From assembly GCA_038025085.1 (NCBI GenBank), contig CM076153.1, positions 2,418,001 through 2,482,000 of the forward strand: a stretch of DNA of 64,000 nt, written 5' to 3'. This stretch comes from Tetragonia tetragonoides. Its lineage: Eukaryota; Streptophyta; Magnoliopsida; Caryophyllales; Aizoaceae. The position numbers and the translations under genes were made by a program. Under the pieces are notes generated by a model. It was not told the DNA's origin. It was given only the letters and a program-made list of their open reading frames with translations, and searched no databases. Shown here in pieces: positions 35,565-47,310 of the stretch (positions are counted from its first letter, which is position 1; the number at the start of each line of letters is the position of its first letter).

Positions 35565-36295
35565 ACATTGGGGTAAGCACTTCCAAGAATATGCTGAGTA
35601 CAACGTATGAAGAATGCACTAGTGAAGGTGTTGGCATCATGGCATGCGATAGTATGAATCACGCTCTCATAATCTCAATCCTCTTTGCAAGTAGTTTGTA
35701 CTGAGATCATGCTTTATGCCCGTCACTAATGCATGCTCTTGTTTTCTTTTAAATGATCATGATCATGATTTTTATTTTATTTCTTATAATACATATATAT
35801 GATTGGGTTAAGCAATGAAAGTTCTACTGCATACTTTCTGGAACTGAAGCACCGTAAAGTGTTGTCAGGACTAGACTAGTAAACTTCACGATCAAAGAAA
35901 CATCACATATAAGTTGGGTTGCTGAATCCTAATATCTTGGAGCCAGATAAACCATTATAGCATTACATAATCCCCTTTCCTTCAATTATCTTTTTATGGA
36001 TTTAGACCGATCATTTAGTATATGCTACAGCTTATACAGGAACCCTTTTTTTTTTTTTTTTTGAAGTAGGATGAAAAACAAAATATTAGTTCATCACATA
36101 CTTGGTTCATCAAATAATTATAGGTCGTAGTCAACTGAACACACACGGAATTAGTCAGGTGGTCAGCACTCGGCACTCCCACCTCTAAAGTCCTTGCACT
36201 CCCATATGTTAGTACTTGGTAGTGATTTCAAATACCGACAAGTGCACAACCTTGGATCTCAGTACATTCAGCCTTCCCTTTTCTCTGCTTACAGC
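35565..36295. other. Space between convergent MSH5 and GDSL genes
   Basis: The stretch holds the 3' flanks of both genes. The first 200 bp match the 3' flanks of MSH5 copies B and C. A T-run lies at 36044-36063. I see no further gene. Confidence 0.5.
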
Positions 36296-39200
36296 TTATA
36301 CAGAAACTAGCTGTCGTATGTTGACAGGGAATGCATATTGTCGAGGACCATTGAAAGCTGTTTCTATGACAATTCGAGCAGCTGCCTCTGTTGGGTGGTA
36401 GAGATCCCAGAAGACATGGTCACTTCTGTTGGGACAATAAAGTGAAATCGGTATGCAAGCTACCTTGGCATTTAGGTTCCCTAGCCCACAACATGCAGCT
36501 TTCACTTCCTTGAACCCTGAAATACATGAAGTATAAACTTTATTAGAGCTTTCTTTGTTTTTTTGATAATTATTATAGCCTGATAGGCGATAGCCTCCCT
36601 TCCCCCCCCCCCCCTTTTTGAGAGAGAGATATACCATAAGTAGTTGGTTGTTGAATGAGGTTAAGCAGGACACTGTAGGTGTCAAAAAAGGTGTATTGGA
36701 AGTCTTTAAGCTCTTTTTGGAGTTCTTGCAGAGTTGATTGAAGTCCTTGGTTGTACTTAGCAGCCCAAAAGTTTGCTGCATCATTGCAGACCTCAGTTGT
36801 ATTCTTGTCTCTCTGGGATGGGCAGCAACCAACTGCTGGGATCCCAATCATCACGAATTTACGCGCTCCTAAATCATAGATCCGCTGCAAAAATTAAAGA
36901 CATAAAAATGATTTTAGTGCAAGAGTTTCAATAGTTTGGACGATATGGATATGATATTAGGAGCGTTTTCGATGTCAACAATAACATAAAATAAATTACG
37001 ATAAGAATTCCCTCTTAATATTTGACTAATTAACCAAATACTCAAAAAAATATGACGTTTAAGGTTTGAAAGTCTTGTAACAAAACATAAAAAATTTGAT
37101 GTTCCATGGCCCTATCTTAATTAAGAATTTTTTTTTTGAAAGTCATCAAATACTTGTACTTTTCTACGCTATAGCTGAATTTGCATAGTATTATTTTTGA
37201 CAGAGACAATAAATTTTAATGATAATTAAACAAAGCATAATATGTTGATAGCAAAAAGTAACCAATGGGATGTAATGTAATCATGTAATCATGTTATCAA
37301 TGTAATGTAATGTGGCCACTTGCTAAAAAATACCGTGAATATAAATGTGAGTATGTGACCACTTCACGTCAATCTCAAGAGTTATGTGAACTTGCATTGC
37401 AATTACGGATGAGCACAACCGGATACAACACAGGCATTACATTACCCAGAATTGGAATTTTGAATTTACTGGGTATCCGGATTTTCCGCTCACCTCTAAT
37501 TGCAACAAGTAATTCGAGGCAAGAATACAATTTGCAGAAGATATTTGTGATAAAATACTCATGTATTACCTTGAGTTGTCCTTTACCAGCAAGCAGCATT
37601 GAATCCACATATTGCTGAGGAGTTCCTTTCTTCAATTGGCTCGAAAGTGATGATCCAAAATAGCCCAAGATATCATTACTTCCAATCACAATCGCAAATA
37701 CTGCTTTTGATAATATTTTGTTAGCACCTGCTGCTCCCATTTGTTGCACCATCATCTTTTGTACTGCTTCGTAGTACTCTATTTGTTTGTTCATCGTAAT
37801 CGATTGTTGCTGTTATATATAAAATAAAGTAAATGTTAACAATCAGCGGGGATAGCCCAGTTGGGAGAGCGTCAGACTGAAGAACTGAAGGTCGCGTGTT
37901 CGATCCACGCTCACCGCATTTTTGGGAAAATCACTCCTATTTTTTAATACGAGCTATTGAGCCGAAACAAAATGTTGGGCTTGTTTTCAAATTTGACGGC
38001 CCATTAACAGGAGCACACTAGCCAAAGCCCAGTAAATTACTCCTATTTTTTATTACGAGCCCATGGGCCGAAACAAATGTGGGCTTGTTTTCGCCTCAAC
38101 TTGAAGCCGGTTTGCACCATTTCTGCATCTAAGGTCTTTATTTCCTGAATTATCTTTTATATAAGAGAGAGAAAGAGATGCTTACGTAAAGTTGGTCAGT
38201 GCCATCAAAGATTCCAGCTCCCCCAGATGCAAAGCTAACTCCAGTGAGAAAGTTACTACTTTTGCTGTGCACCATTGAAAGATAAGGTGGTGAAGAAGGC
38301 AACCCCAATTTCTCAGCTGATAACCAATTTTGAAATTTAAAGGAAAATAAGTATATAGAATTAAAAGAAAGATCATAGTTTCAGGAATAAAAATTTGAAG
38401 AATGAAAAGAGAGGAATTGAAAAAAAAGAAAGGTAAAAGGTATATTCGTATTTATGCCAGCTCTAAAGCATTTTCTAGTCATCTTTTTAGAAAATAAATT
38501 ATAGAAACTCACATCACTAGTTCAGATAACATTGTAAGATTAATCATTCATTTTCAATGTTTTGTGCACTCAAGGAAATATTTTTTATTGTAAAATATTG
38601 AAAATTAATTAATATTTTTTTGGTTTAGGTCTTTATCTATAACCATCACAACGGTCCCATTTCTCATTTGGACCTCCTGGTATGGTAGAACCATGGAACA
38701 ATTAGATATTTAGTATTTACATATGATAGTGTTGCGGAATCATAGAAAATGACCATTCAATTTGTGTTGACGAGCAAAAAAAAAAAATTTGACGTGTGTT
38801 GGATAAAAATGAGAATGTTTTGTAGACAATAACATAAATGAAGGAAAGGTCAAGGCAACATGTTAGTTGGGTCATTCAATTACACATAAGTTCATACACA
38901 AAAGGCAATATATCTAAATTTCTAGTTTACGTGATGAGATACCCTTAGCAAAGATCAAAAAATAATACTATTTTACTAACAATTATTGCAAAACAGAGCA
39001 AGTTTTGAAAAAATAATTAAATTGTAGTTATATGAATGTCAAGTCTAACGCGTATTCCATGAAAGGCCTAAATGAATTATTTGTGGTATGTATCTTGGTT
39101 TCTTTGAGATATCATGTCATACCTATGTACACTATACAATCATCATGTCGAACAACAAAAAGAACCCCACTTAACAATAAATGGCATTCTAAAGAGTAGA

Positions 39201-39776
39201 TAGACGAGTTTAAGACTATGTTTGAGAATTCCTCAACAGATCTTAAAAGCTCGTAGACCCTAACATATTACTATCTCTTAATTACGGTATAAAATAAGCC
39301 CTGGTCTGTAAGTTTTTAAGCATTTTCAAACATAGTCTAGTAATAACTAAGGAGGTGTGGCTGAGTGGTAGGGATTAGGGACTCATCTATCCTTAACCAA
39401 GGTTGAGGGTTCGAATCTCGCCTTGGGCATGAAACACGCACGTGAAATAGTTATTGTGGTTGACAGTGGATACCCTTGGTTGTGAAACCCCAAAAGGAAA
39501 ACATAGTCTAGTAATAATTGGAAAAGAAAAATGAAGCTTACCAAGAAAATCAGCAGCATTTTTGCCATTGCAGAATCTTCCATTGGCCTTATGACCAGGA
39601 AAATCAATGCCATTGTGAGGGAAATCAGCCTTGGCAATGGAGAAAGGGAGGTGATTGTTGTTACCCACATCAACCAATGAGTCTCCAAACACAAACAAGG
39701 CTGGTGCCATTTGAGCCCTTGATGATTTCCACATATACATGAACAAACACACCACTATAAGCAATACTCTTCCCAT
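36296..39776 (-). CDS. GDSL-type esterase/lipase, intact, 5 exons
   Basis: The product is a predicted secreted SGNH-fold ester hydrolase; its substrate is not predictable. Exons are 39776-39542, 38316-38186, 37809-37570, 36884-36635 and 36516-36296. All junctions are GT-AG and in phase, giving 358 residues, standard for plant GDSL enzymes. The N-terminal 22 residues form a hydrophobic signal peptide (MGRVLLIVVCLFMYM...). Block I is FVFGDSLVDVGNNN with Ser33, block II SFASGGAG, block III GSND at about 165-168, and block V DLYH with Asp323 and His326, so the catalytic set is complete. A variant tRNA-Phe sequence sits on the opposite strand of intron 2 and a SINE in intron 1. A fragment of a second copy is at 8690-8890. 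The gene is convergent with MSH5. Confidence 0.9.
37846..37918 (+). tRNA. tRNA-Phe(GAA)-like sequence, possibly degenerate
   Basis: A 73 nt cloverleaf starts GCGGGGATAG, has anticodon loop CTGAAGA (anticodon GAA), T-loop GTTCGATCC and ends CACCGCA, followed by a TTTTT stop signal. Compared with the usual plant tRNA-Phe, position 12 is C (C-A mismatch in the D stem) and position 39 is A (A-A mismatch closing the anticodon stem). It may be a pseudogene or a weakly functional copy. Confidence 0.7.
37930..38100. repeat. Tandem duplication of about 105 bp in GDSL intron 2
   Basis: ACTCCTATTTTTTAATACGA with its following GCCGAAACAAA...GGGCTTGTTTTC segment recurs about 105 bp further on. It directly follows the tRNA-like sequence. 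Confidence 0.65.
39347..39498 (+). mobile_element. tRNA-derived SINE in GDSL intron 1
   Basis: The element begins CTAAGGAGGTGTGGCTGAGT (A box TGGCTGAGTGG), has B box GGTTCGAATCT about 50 bp later, and shows the same GTGGTTGACAGTGGATA-like body as the element at 9793-9981. Perfect 19 bp target duplications, AAACATAGTCTAGTAATAA, lie at 39328-39346 and 39499-39517. Confidence 0.85.
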
Positions 39777-39785
39777 TTTATTCCC

Positions 39786-39883
39786 TCTCTCTCTCTCTCT
39801 CCTTGTGTCCTGCTATCTTTTGGGAAAGCTAATAATGGAAGTGTGGGTGCATCTAAGATTTGAGCATAGGTTGGGTATTTATA
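39786..39883 (-). promoter_or_regulatory. GDSL gene core promoter and CT-rich leader
   Basis: On the minus strand a TATAAATA box is at 39883-39876, about 100 bp before the ATG, followed by a GA/CT dinucleotide tract (39786-39802 region) in the presumed leader. Confidence 0.6.
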
Positions 39884-41397
39884 ACAGAGGACAGTATGGT
39901 TATTAGATTATGACATATGTAGGTACCACCCATATCCCTTACATAAGGTGTGAATGCATGACATTTTAATATCTTTTTGGCTTTTCTTCATAGCTTCTTA
40001 TTTTTTCTGTTTGACAAAAATAGATAATGATGGTTTACTTGTTTTTTTTTTTTGGCTTTTGGTGCAACATGTTGTGTGATCTTTCCTTCATCTTTTCTGT
40101 TCTCTCTTCTTCTTTCCATGTACACTATTGGAGCATGTATTATCCACAATGCATATTCATTTTCAAGTAAACTTATAGCGCCACTAGAAGGAGAGTAGAT
40201 TGCACACAATTTTGAATGATAGGTTTATGGGCGGTATTGGTGTGATCGACTAAATTTTGGACATAGTCCGATCCGTACAGATTATAAATAACACAAAAAC
40301 CCGTACGAGGTGGCCTCAACGTGAGGCGCCTCACAAATATAACGTCATAAAAGACCTATTAAAGATATATTGCTGATTAAAAATGCATTTCTAAATTATT
40401 GGTTCAATTTTTTTTGAATTTTTGTAACATGCGTGGAAAGTGAATTTACCTCAAAACCAAAGAAGTGCTAGGCTAATCGAGTTATAATTTAGTTGTATAC
40501 TTATCTATAATTATAATTTTGTTTGTTAATATTATCTTTGTACATAGATGGAGGAGACTTAACGGTTGGAGGAATAAAAAAAAGCGACAAACTCCATGTT
40601 TGACCATCTTCTAATAATGCAATACTTCCATATATACATTACAAAATTTGTGTTAATAATAGTGACATTTTGCATCATGAGTTGTGGTGATCAAGTGGGA
40701 GTCTACCATTTTCAGGGCGCCATATATGTAAATGGCCCCCAGCTTTGTTTCGGCTTTGACATTATAGAATGAGCGCGGCTTCTCCATTCCATTTTCAACC
40801 CCACCTTCATATGTCTCCCATTTTTCGAATCATATATCTCAATCTCATGGTATTAAATTAAATTCTTTTTTTAATGCATGTACACTAACAATTGGCATGT
40901 ACACAGCATAATAGAATAGAGTTACACAAGTGTGTTGGAACCAACTCAACCAAAAATTTAAATTAATATTTTATTCCTTATTATTATAAACTCACAAGCA
41001 GTCTTGTATAGGACAATATTGCTACTTATAGGCATTGAAAAGAGACATGACAATAGTTAAGATAATCAACCAAAAATTTAAGTTAATGTTATATTTCTTA
41101 TCGTTTAATCAATTTGTTGAAAACTGATAAATGGGGTGAAATGAAGATTCACACTATACGTAATCTCTCTGTCTTTGAACAATTCTCCGGTGGTTCAAGT
41201 CTCTCCATGTCCCTCTTCATGTCCAATGTTTGGTTATTGTTAAAAGCCCATTTTCTGGGGAGGAGTGTGTAAGAGGGATGACTAGAAGACTAGAATATGC
41301 TAGTTGAAGATTATTTAATCGATGACGTCCGCACGCAGCTTTACTGCATCGTGTACAACTAATAACCATTTTGGTAAGATTCTTAGTATTTCTCATG
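39884..41397. other. AT-rich intergenic DNA
   Basis: No gene or bounded element is recognised. The last 50 bp before the satellite (from about 41349, CATCGTGTACAACTAATAAC) resemble the sequence before the second satellite region (about 59141). Confidence 0.5.
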
Positions 41398-44300
41398 TCT
41401 TTTAGGGGTATTGTGTGCGATATAGTGCAGAAATATCTATTTTCTTTCCGGGGCCTCCTGTAAGTCCAAAAAGCGTGGATGCCTTCGTTTACCGCTTCTC
41501 GGGGCCCGAGTGACATTTTTGCCCAAACATTACCGGGGAGTGTTTCATAAGCCTAGAGAACCCTCAGTGCCCGAGAAGGATCATCCGGATCACAGAACTC
41601 CGATATCACCGAACTCCGATATCACCGAACTCCGATATCACCTATGCCTTTGGTGTTCAAGCCTATTCAAGGACCGGATAAACGACCCTGAAGGCCTCAC
41701 ATGTCCCCTAGGGGGGTTTCGTACGATTTGGAGCCAAAATATCATCCTTCATTTTGTGGCCTCCCGTAAGCCCAAAAAACGTGGATTATAGCCTATGGCT
41801 TCCCGGGGCCCGGGTGACATTTTTGCCCAAACTTCTCTGGGGGCTCTATCATGACCCTAGAGGACCCTCGGTGCCACGCGAAGTTCATTTGAATCCCCGA
41901 ACTTAGATATCACCCATTTATTCGGTGTTCCGACCCTTATATTGGTGTCCAGTAAAACGCCCTTACAAGCCTATCAGAGACCCGATAATGGACCCTGTGG
42001 GCCTCATATGTTCCCTAAGGTTGTCCCATGCGATGTGGTGCGAAAATATCAACCTTCTTTCCGGGCCTTTCGGAAGCCCAAAAATCATGGATTATATAGC
42101 CTTCGTTTTCGGCTTCCTGGGGCCCGGGTGACATTTTTGCCCAAACTTCTCCGGGGTCTCTATCATGACCCTAGAGGATCTTTGGTGCCCCGGAGGGTCA
42201 TCCAAATCCCCGAACATCGATATCACCAATGTCTTCAGTGTTTCGGCCCTTACATTGGTGTCCTGTAAAAACGCCCTTATAAATCCTATCAGGGACCCGA
42301 TAATGGACCCTGGGGGCCTCTTATGTTACATAAGGGTGTCCTATGCGATGTGGTGCGAAAATATCAACCTTCTTTCTGGGGCCTTCCGGAAGCCCAAAAA
42401 ACGTGGATTATAACCTTCGTTTTCGGCTTCCCGGAGCCCGAGTGACATTTTTGCCCAAACTTCTCTGGGGGCTCTATCATGACCCTAGAAGACCCTCGGT
42501 GCCACGGGAAGTTCATTTGAATCCCCGAACATAGATATCACCCGTGTATTCGGTGTTTCGACCCTTACATTGGTGTTCTGTAAAACGCCCTTACAAGCCT
42601 ATCAGAGACCCGATAATGGACCCTGTGGGCCTCATATGTTCCCTAAGGGTGTCTCATGCGATGTGGTGCGTAAATATCAACCTTCTTTCCGGGCCTTTCG
42701 AAAGCCCAAAAAACATGGATTATAGCCTTCGTTTTCTGCTTCTCGGGGCCCGGTGACATTTTTGCCCAAACTTCTCCTGGGGCTCTATCATGACCCTAGA
42801 GGACCCTTGGTGTCTCGGAGGGTCATCCAAATCCCCGAACATCGATATCACCAATGTCTTCAGTGTTTCGGGCCTTAAATTGGTGTCCAGTAAAAACGCC
42901 TTTATAAATCCTATCAAGGACCCGATAATGGACCCTGGGGACCTCTTATGTTACGTAAGGGTGTCCCATGCGATGTGGCGCGGAAATATCAACCTTTTTT
43001 CCGGAACCTTCCGGAAGCCCAAAAACCGTGGATTATAGCCTTCGTTTTCGGCTTCTCGGGGCCCGGGTGACATTTTTGCCCAAACTTCTCTGGGGGCTCT
43101 ATCATGACCCTAGAGGACCCTCGGTGCCACGGGAAGTTCATCTGAATCCCCGAACTTAGATATCACCCATGTATTCGGTGTTCCGACCCTTACATTGGTG
43201 TCTTGTAAAACACACTTACAAGCCTATCAGAGACCCGTTAATGGACCCTGTGGGCCTCATATGTTCCCTAAAGGTGTCCCATATGATGTGGTGCGAAAAT
43301 ATTAACCTTCTTTCCGGGCTTTCCGGAAGCCCAAAAAACATGGATTTATAGCCTTCGTTTTCGGCTTCCCGGGGCCCGGATGACATTTTTGCCCAAACTT
43401 CTCTGGGAGCACTATGATGACCCTAGAGGACCCTTGGTGCCCCGGAGGATAATTAAAATCCCCGAACATCGATATCATCAGTGCCTTCAGTGTATCGGCC
43501 TTTACATGGTGTCCTGTAAAAATGACCTTATAAATCCTATCAGGGACCCGATAATGGACCCTGGGGGCCTTTTATGTTATGTAAGGGTGACCCATGCGAT
43601 GTGGTGCGAAAATATCAACCTTCTTTCCGGGGCCTTCCGGAAGCCCAAAAAACGTGGATTATAGCCTTCGTTTTCGGCTTCCCGGGGCCCGGGTGACATT
43701 TTTGCCCAAACTTCTCTGGGGGCTCTATCATGACCTTAGAGGACCCTCGGTGCCAAGGGAACTTCATCTGAATCCCCGAACATAGATATTACCCATGTAG
43801 GTCGGTGTTCCGACCCTTACATTGGTGTCCTGTAAAACGCCCTTACAAGCCTATCAGAGACCCGATAATGGACCTTTGGGCCTCATATGTTCTCTAAGGG
43901 TGTCCCATGCGATGTGGTGCGAAAATATCAACCTTCTTTCCGGGCTTCCGGAAGCCCAAAAAACATGGATTATAGCCTTCGTTTTCGGCTTCCCGGGGCC
44001 CTGGTGACATTTTTGCCCAAACTTCTCCGGGGGCTCTATCATGACCCTAAAGGACCCTCGGTGCCACGGGAAGTTCATCCGAATCACCGAACTTAGATAT
44101 CAGCCATGCCTTCGGTTTTCCGACCCTTACATTGGTTTCTTGTAAAAATGCCCTTTCAAGCCTATCAGGGGCCCGATAATGGACCCTGTGGGCCTCATAT
44201 GTTCCCCAAGGGTGTCTCATGCGATGTGGTGGGAAAATATCAACCTTCGTTTGGGGCCTCCCGGAATCCCAAAAAACATGAATTAATAACCTTTGTTTTC

Positions 44301-47232
44301 GGCTTCTCGGGGCCTGGTTGACATTTTTGCTCAAACTTAACTTAGGGGTCTATCATGAACATAGAGGACTCTCGGTGCCACGGGAGGTTCATTCGAATTC
44401 CGGAACTCTGATATCAGTCATGCCTTTTGTGTTTCAGCTCGTACACCGCCACTGTCTCGTAAAATGCCCTTCCAAGCCTACAAAGGCCATATAAGCGATC
44501 CTAATGGCCTCCATGTCCCTTAGGGTGGTTCTGTGCTATATGGAGTGAAAATATCCACCTTTGTTCTTGGGCCTCCCGTAAGCCCAAAAAACGTGAATTA
44601 TAGTCTTCGTTTTCGGCATTCGGGGTCCCGAGTGTCATATTTACCTAAACTTCTCCGGGGACTCAATCATGACCCTGGAGGACCCTTGGTGACTCGGAGG
44701 GTCGTCCAAATCCCCGAACTTCGATATTACCCATGCCTTCGGTGCCTCGGCCCTTACATTGGTATCTTGTAAAAATGCTCATTCAAGCCTATCAGGGACC
44801 CGACAATGGACCCTAGGGGACTCTTATGTTACGTAAGGGTGTCTCATGTGGTATGGTGATATCAACCTCCTTTCCGAGACGTCCAGGAAGCCCAAAAAAT
44901 GTGAATAGTCTTCATTTTCGGCTTTCGGGGGCGTAGGTGTCATATTTGCCCAAACTTCTCCGAAGGCTCTATCATGACCCTAAAGGATCCTCGGTGCCCC
45001 GTAGGGTCATTAAATCCCTGAACTTCGATATCACGCATGACTTCGGTGTTTCGGCCCTTACATTGGTGTCCTGTAAAAATGCCCTTATAAGCCTATCAGG
45101 GACCCAATATTGGACACTAGGGGCCTCTTCTGTTACGTAAGGGTGTCACATGCGATGTGGTGTGAAAATATCAACCTTCTTTCTGGCGCCTCCCGAAAGC
45201 TCAAAAAACGTGGATTATAGCCTTCGTTTTCGGCTTCCAGTGGCCCGGATGACATTTTTGCCCAAACTTCTTCAGGGGCTCTATCATGACCCTAGAGGAC
45301 CCTCGGTGCCCCGGGAGGGTCCTCCCGGGAGGGTCCTGGATCCCCGAACTCTGATATCACCCATGCTTTCGGTGTTCCAACTCTAACACCAGTCACCCGG
45401 AAAACGCCCTTCCAAACCTATCAAGGGCCGGATAAGCGACCCCGAGGGCCTCACATGTCCTTTATGGGGGTTCTACGTGATACAAAGCGAAAATTTCCAC
45501 CTTTATTCTGGCGCCTCCCATAAGCCCAAAAGACGTGAATTATAGCCTTCATTTTCGGCTTTCAGGGGCCCGGGGTGTCATTTTTGCCTAAACTTCTCCG
45601 AGGGCTCTGTTATGACCCTAGAGGAACCTCGGTGCCCCGGGAGTGTCTTCCGAATCTTCGGACTTTGATATCATACATGCCTTCGGTGTTCCGGCCCTTA
45701 CATTTGTGTCCTATAAAAACACCACAAGCCTATTAGGGACCCGATAATGGACCATGGGTGCCTCTGATGTTCCCTAAGAGTGTTCCATGAGATGTGGTGC
45801 GAAAATATCCACCTTCGTTTCGGGGCCTCCCGGAAGCCCAAAAAAGGTGGATTATAGCCTTCGTTTTCGGCTTCTCGGACCCGAGTCACATTTTTGCCCA
45901 AATTTTACTGGGGAGTCTATCATGAACGTAGAGGACTCTCGGTACCAGGGGAGGATCATTCGGATCCCCGAACTCTGATATCAGGCATGCCTTAGGTGTT
46001 TTAACTCGTACACGTACCGGTGTCCTGTAAAACGCCTTTCCAAGCATATCAGAGACGGGATCAGCGACCCCGAGGACCTCCCATGTCCCTTAGGGGGGTT
46101 CTGTACGATATGAAAGAAAATATTCACCTTCATTCTGAGGTCTCTTGTAAGCCCAAAAAATGTGAATTATATAGCCTTCGTTTTCGGCTTTCAGGGGTCC
46201 GGGTGTCAAATTTGCCCAAACTTCTCCGGGGGCTCTATCATGACCCTAGAACACCCTCGGTGTCCCGAAGGGTCATCCAAATCCCCGAACTTCGATATCA
46301 CCCATCTTTCGGTGTTCCGGCCCTTACATTGGTCTCTTTTAAAAACGCCCTTACAAGCCTATGAGGGACCTGATAATGGACCCTGGGGGCCTCTTAGGTT
46401 ACATAAGGGTGTCCCATGCGATGTGGTGCGAAAATATCAACCTTCTTTTTGGGGCCTCCCAAAAGCCCAAAAAAACGTGGATAATAGCCTTCGTTTTCGG
46501 CTTCCCCGGGTCGGGGTGACATTTTAGCCCAAACTTTACCGGGGGTCTATCATGAACGTAGAGGAATCTCGGTGCTCCGTGAGGGTCATTCGGAACCCTG
46601 AACTCTGATATTGCACGTGCCTTTGGTGCTCCAACTCTTACACCAGTGTCCTAGAAAATGCCCTTCCAAACCTATAAGGGAACGGATAAGCGACTCCGAT
46701 GGCCTCCTATGTCCCGTAGGGGGATTCCGTGCAATATGGAGCCAAAATATCCACCTTCGTTTTGGGGCCTCTCGTAAGCCCAAAAAATATCCACCTTATT
46801 TCGGCTTTCGGGGGCTCGGGTGTCATTTTCGCCCAAACTTTTCTAGGGGCTCTATCATGACCCTAGATGACCCTCGGTGCCCCGGGAGGGTCATCCGAAT
46901 CCTCGAACTTCGATATCACCCATGCTAATTCGGTGCTGCGGTCCTTACATTGGTGTCCTGTAAAAACACCTTTACAAGCCTATCAGGGACCCGATAATGG
47001 ACTCTGGGGGCCTCTTATGTTCCCTAAAGGTGTCCATGCGATGTGGTGCGAAAGTATCAACCTTTATTCCGGGGCCTTGCGGAAGCCCAAAAAACGTGGA
47101 TTATAACCTTTGATTTTCGGCTTTCCAGGACCCGTTTTTTTTTTCCCAAACTTATCCGGGCGTCTATCTTCATCCTAGAGTACCTTCAGTGCCTCGGAAC
47201 AGTCATCCGGGTCACCGGATTTCGACTTCACC
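41398..47232 (+). repeat. GC-rich satellite, ~312 bp monomer, about 18-19 copies
   Basis: Landmarks recur about every 312 bp: CATTTTTGCCCAAACTTCTC, CTATCATGACCCTAGAGGA, CCGAACTTCGATATCACC, CTTACATTGGTGTCCTGTAA, GCGATGTGGTGCGAAAATAT and CCCAAAAAACGTGGATTATA. Between about 41.8 and 44.0 kb two monomer types alternate, one with CGAACTTAGATATCACCCAT and one with CGAACATCGATATCACCAAT, giving a 625 bp dimer period. Later monomers are more divergent. Open frames of 60-120 codons run through it in several frames, but they repeat with the monomer and carry no recognisable domain, so I do not call genes. Confidence 0.95.
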
Positions 47233-47310
47233 CATGGGACATGGGACTTTGGACATAGGACATGGGCGCTGGGACATGGAACATGGCGCTCGTTGGACGT
47301 TGGGACATGG
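47233..47310 (+). repeat. Short GGGACATGG-type minisatellite
   Basis: Degenerate 9-16 bp units built on GGACATGG/GGGACATGG follow the last satellite monomer directly. Confidence 0.7.

Noticed and set aside
41398..47232. Dozens of open frames of 60-120 codons, e.g. with FLPKLLWGLYHDPRGPSVP
   Set aside because: They recur with the 312 bp monomer in several frames on both strands. The satellite is GC-rich and naturally poor in stops, and no domain is recognisable.
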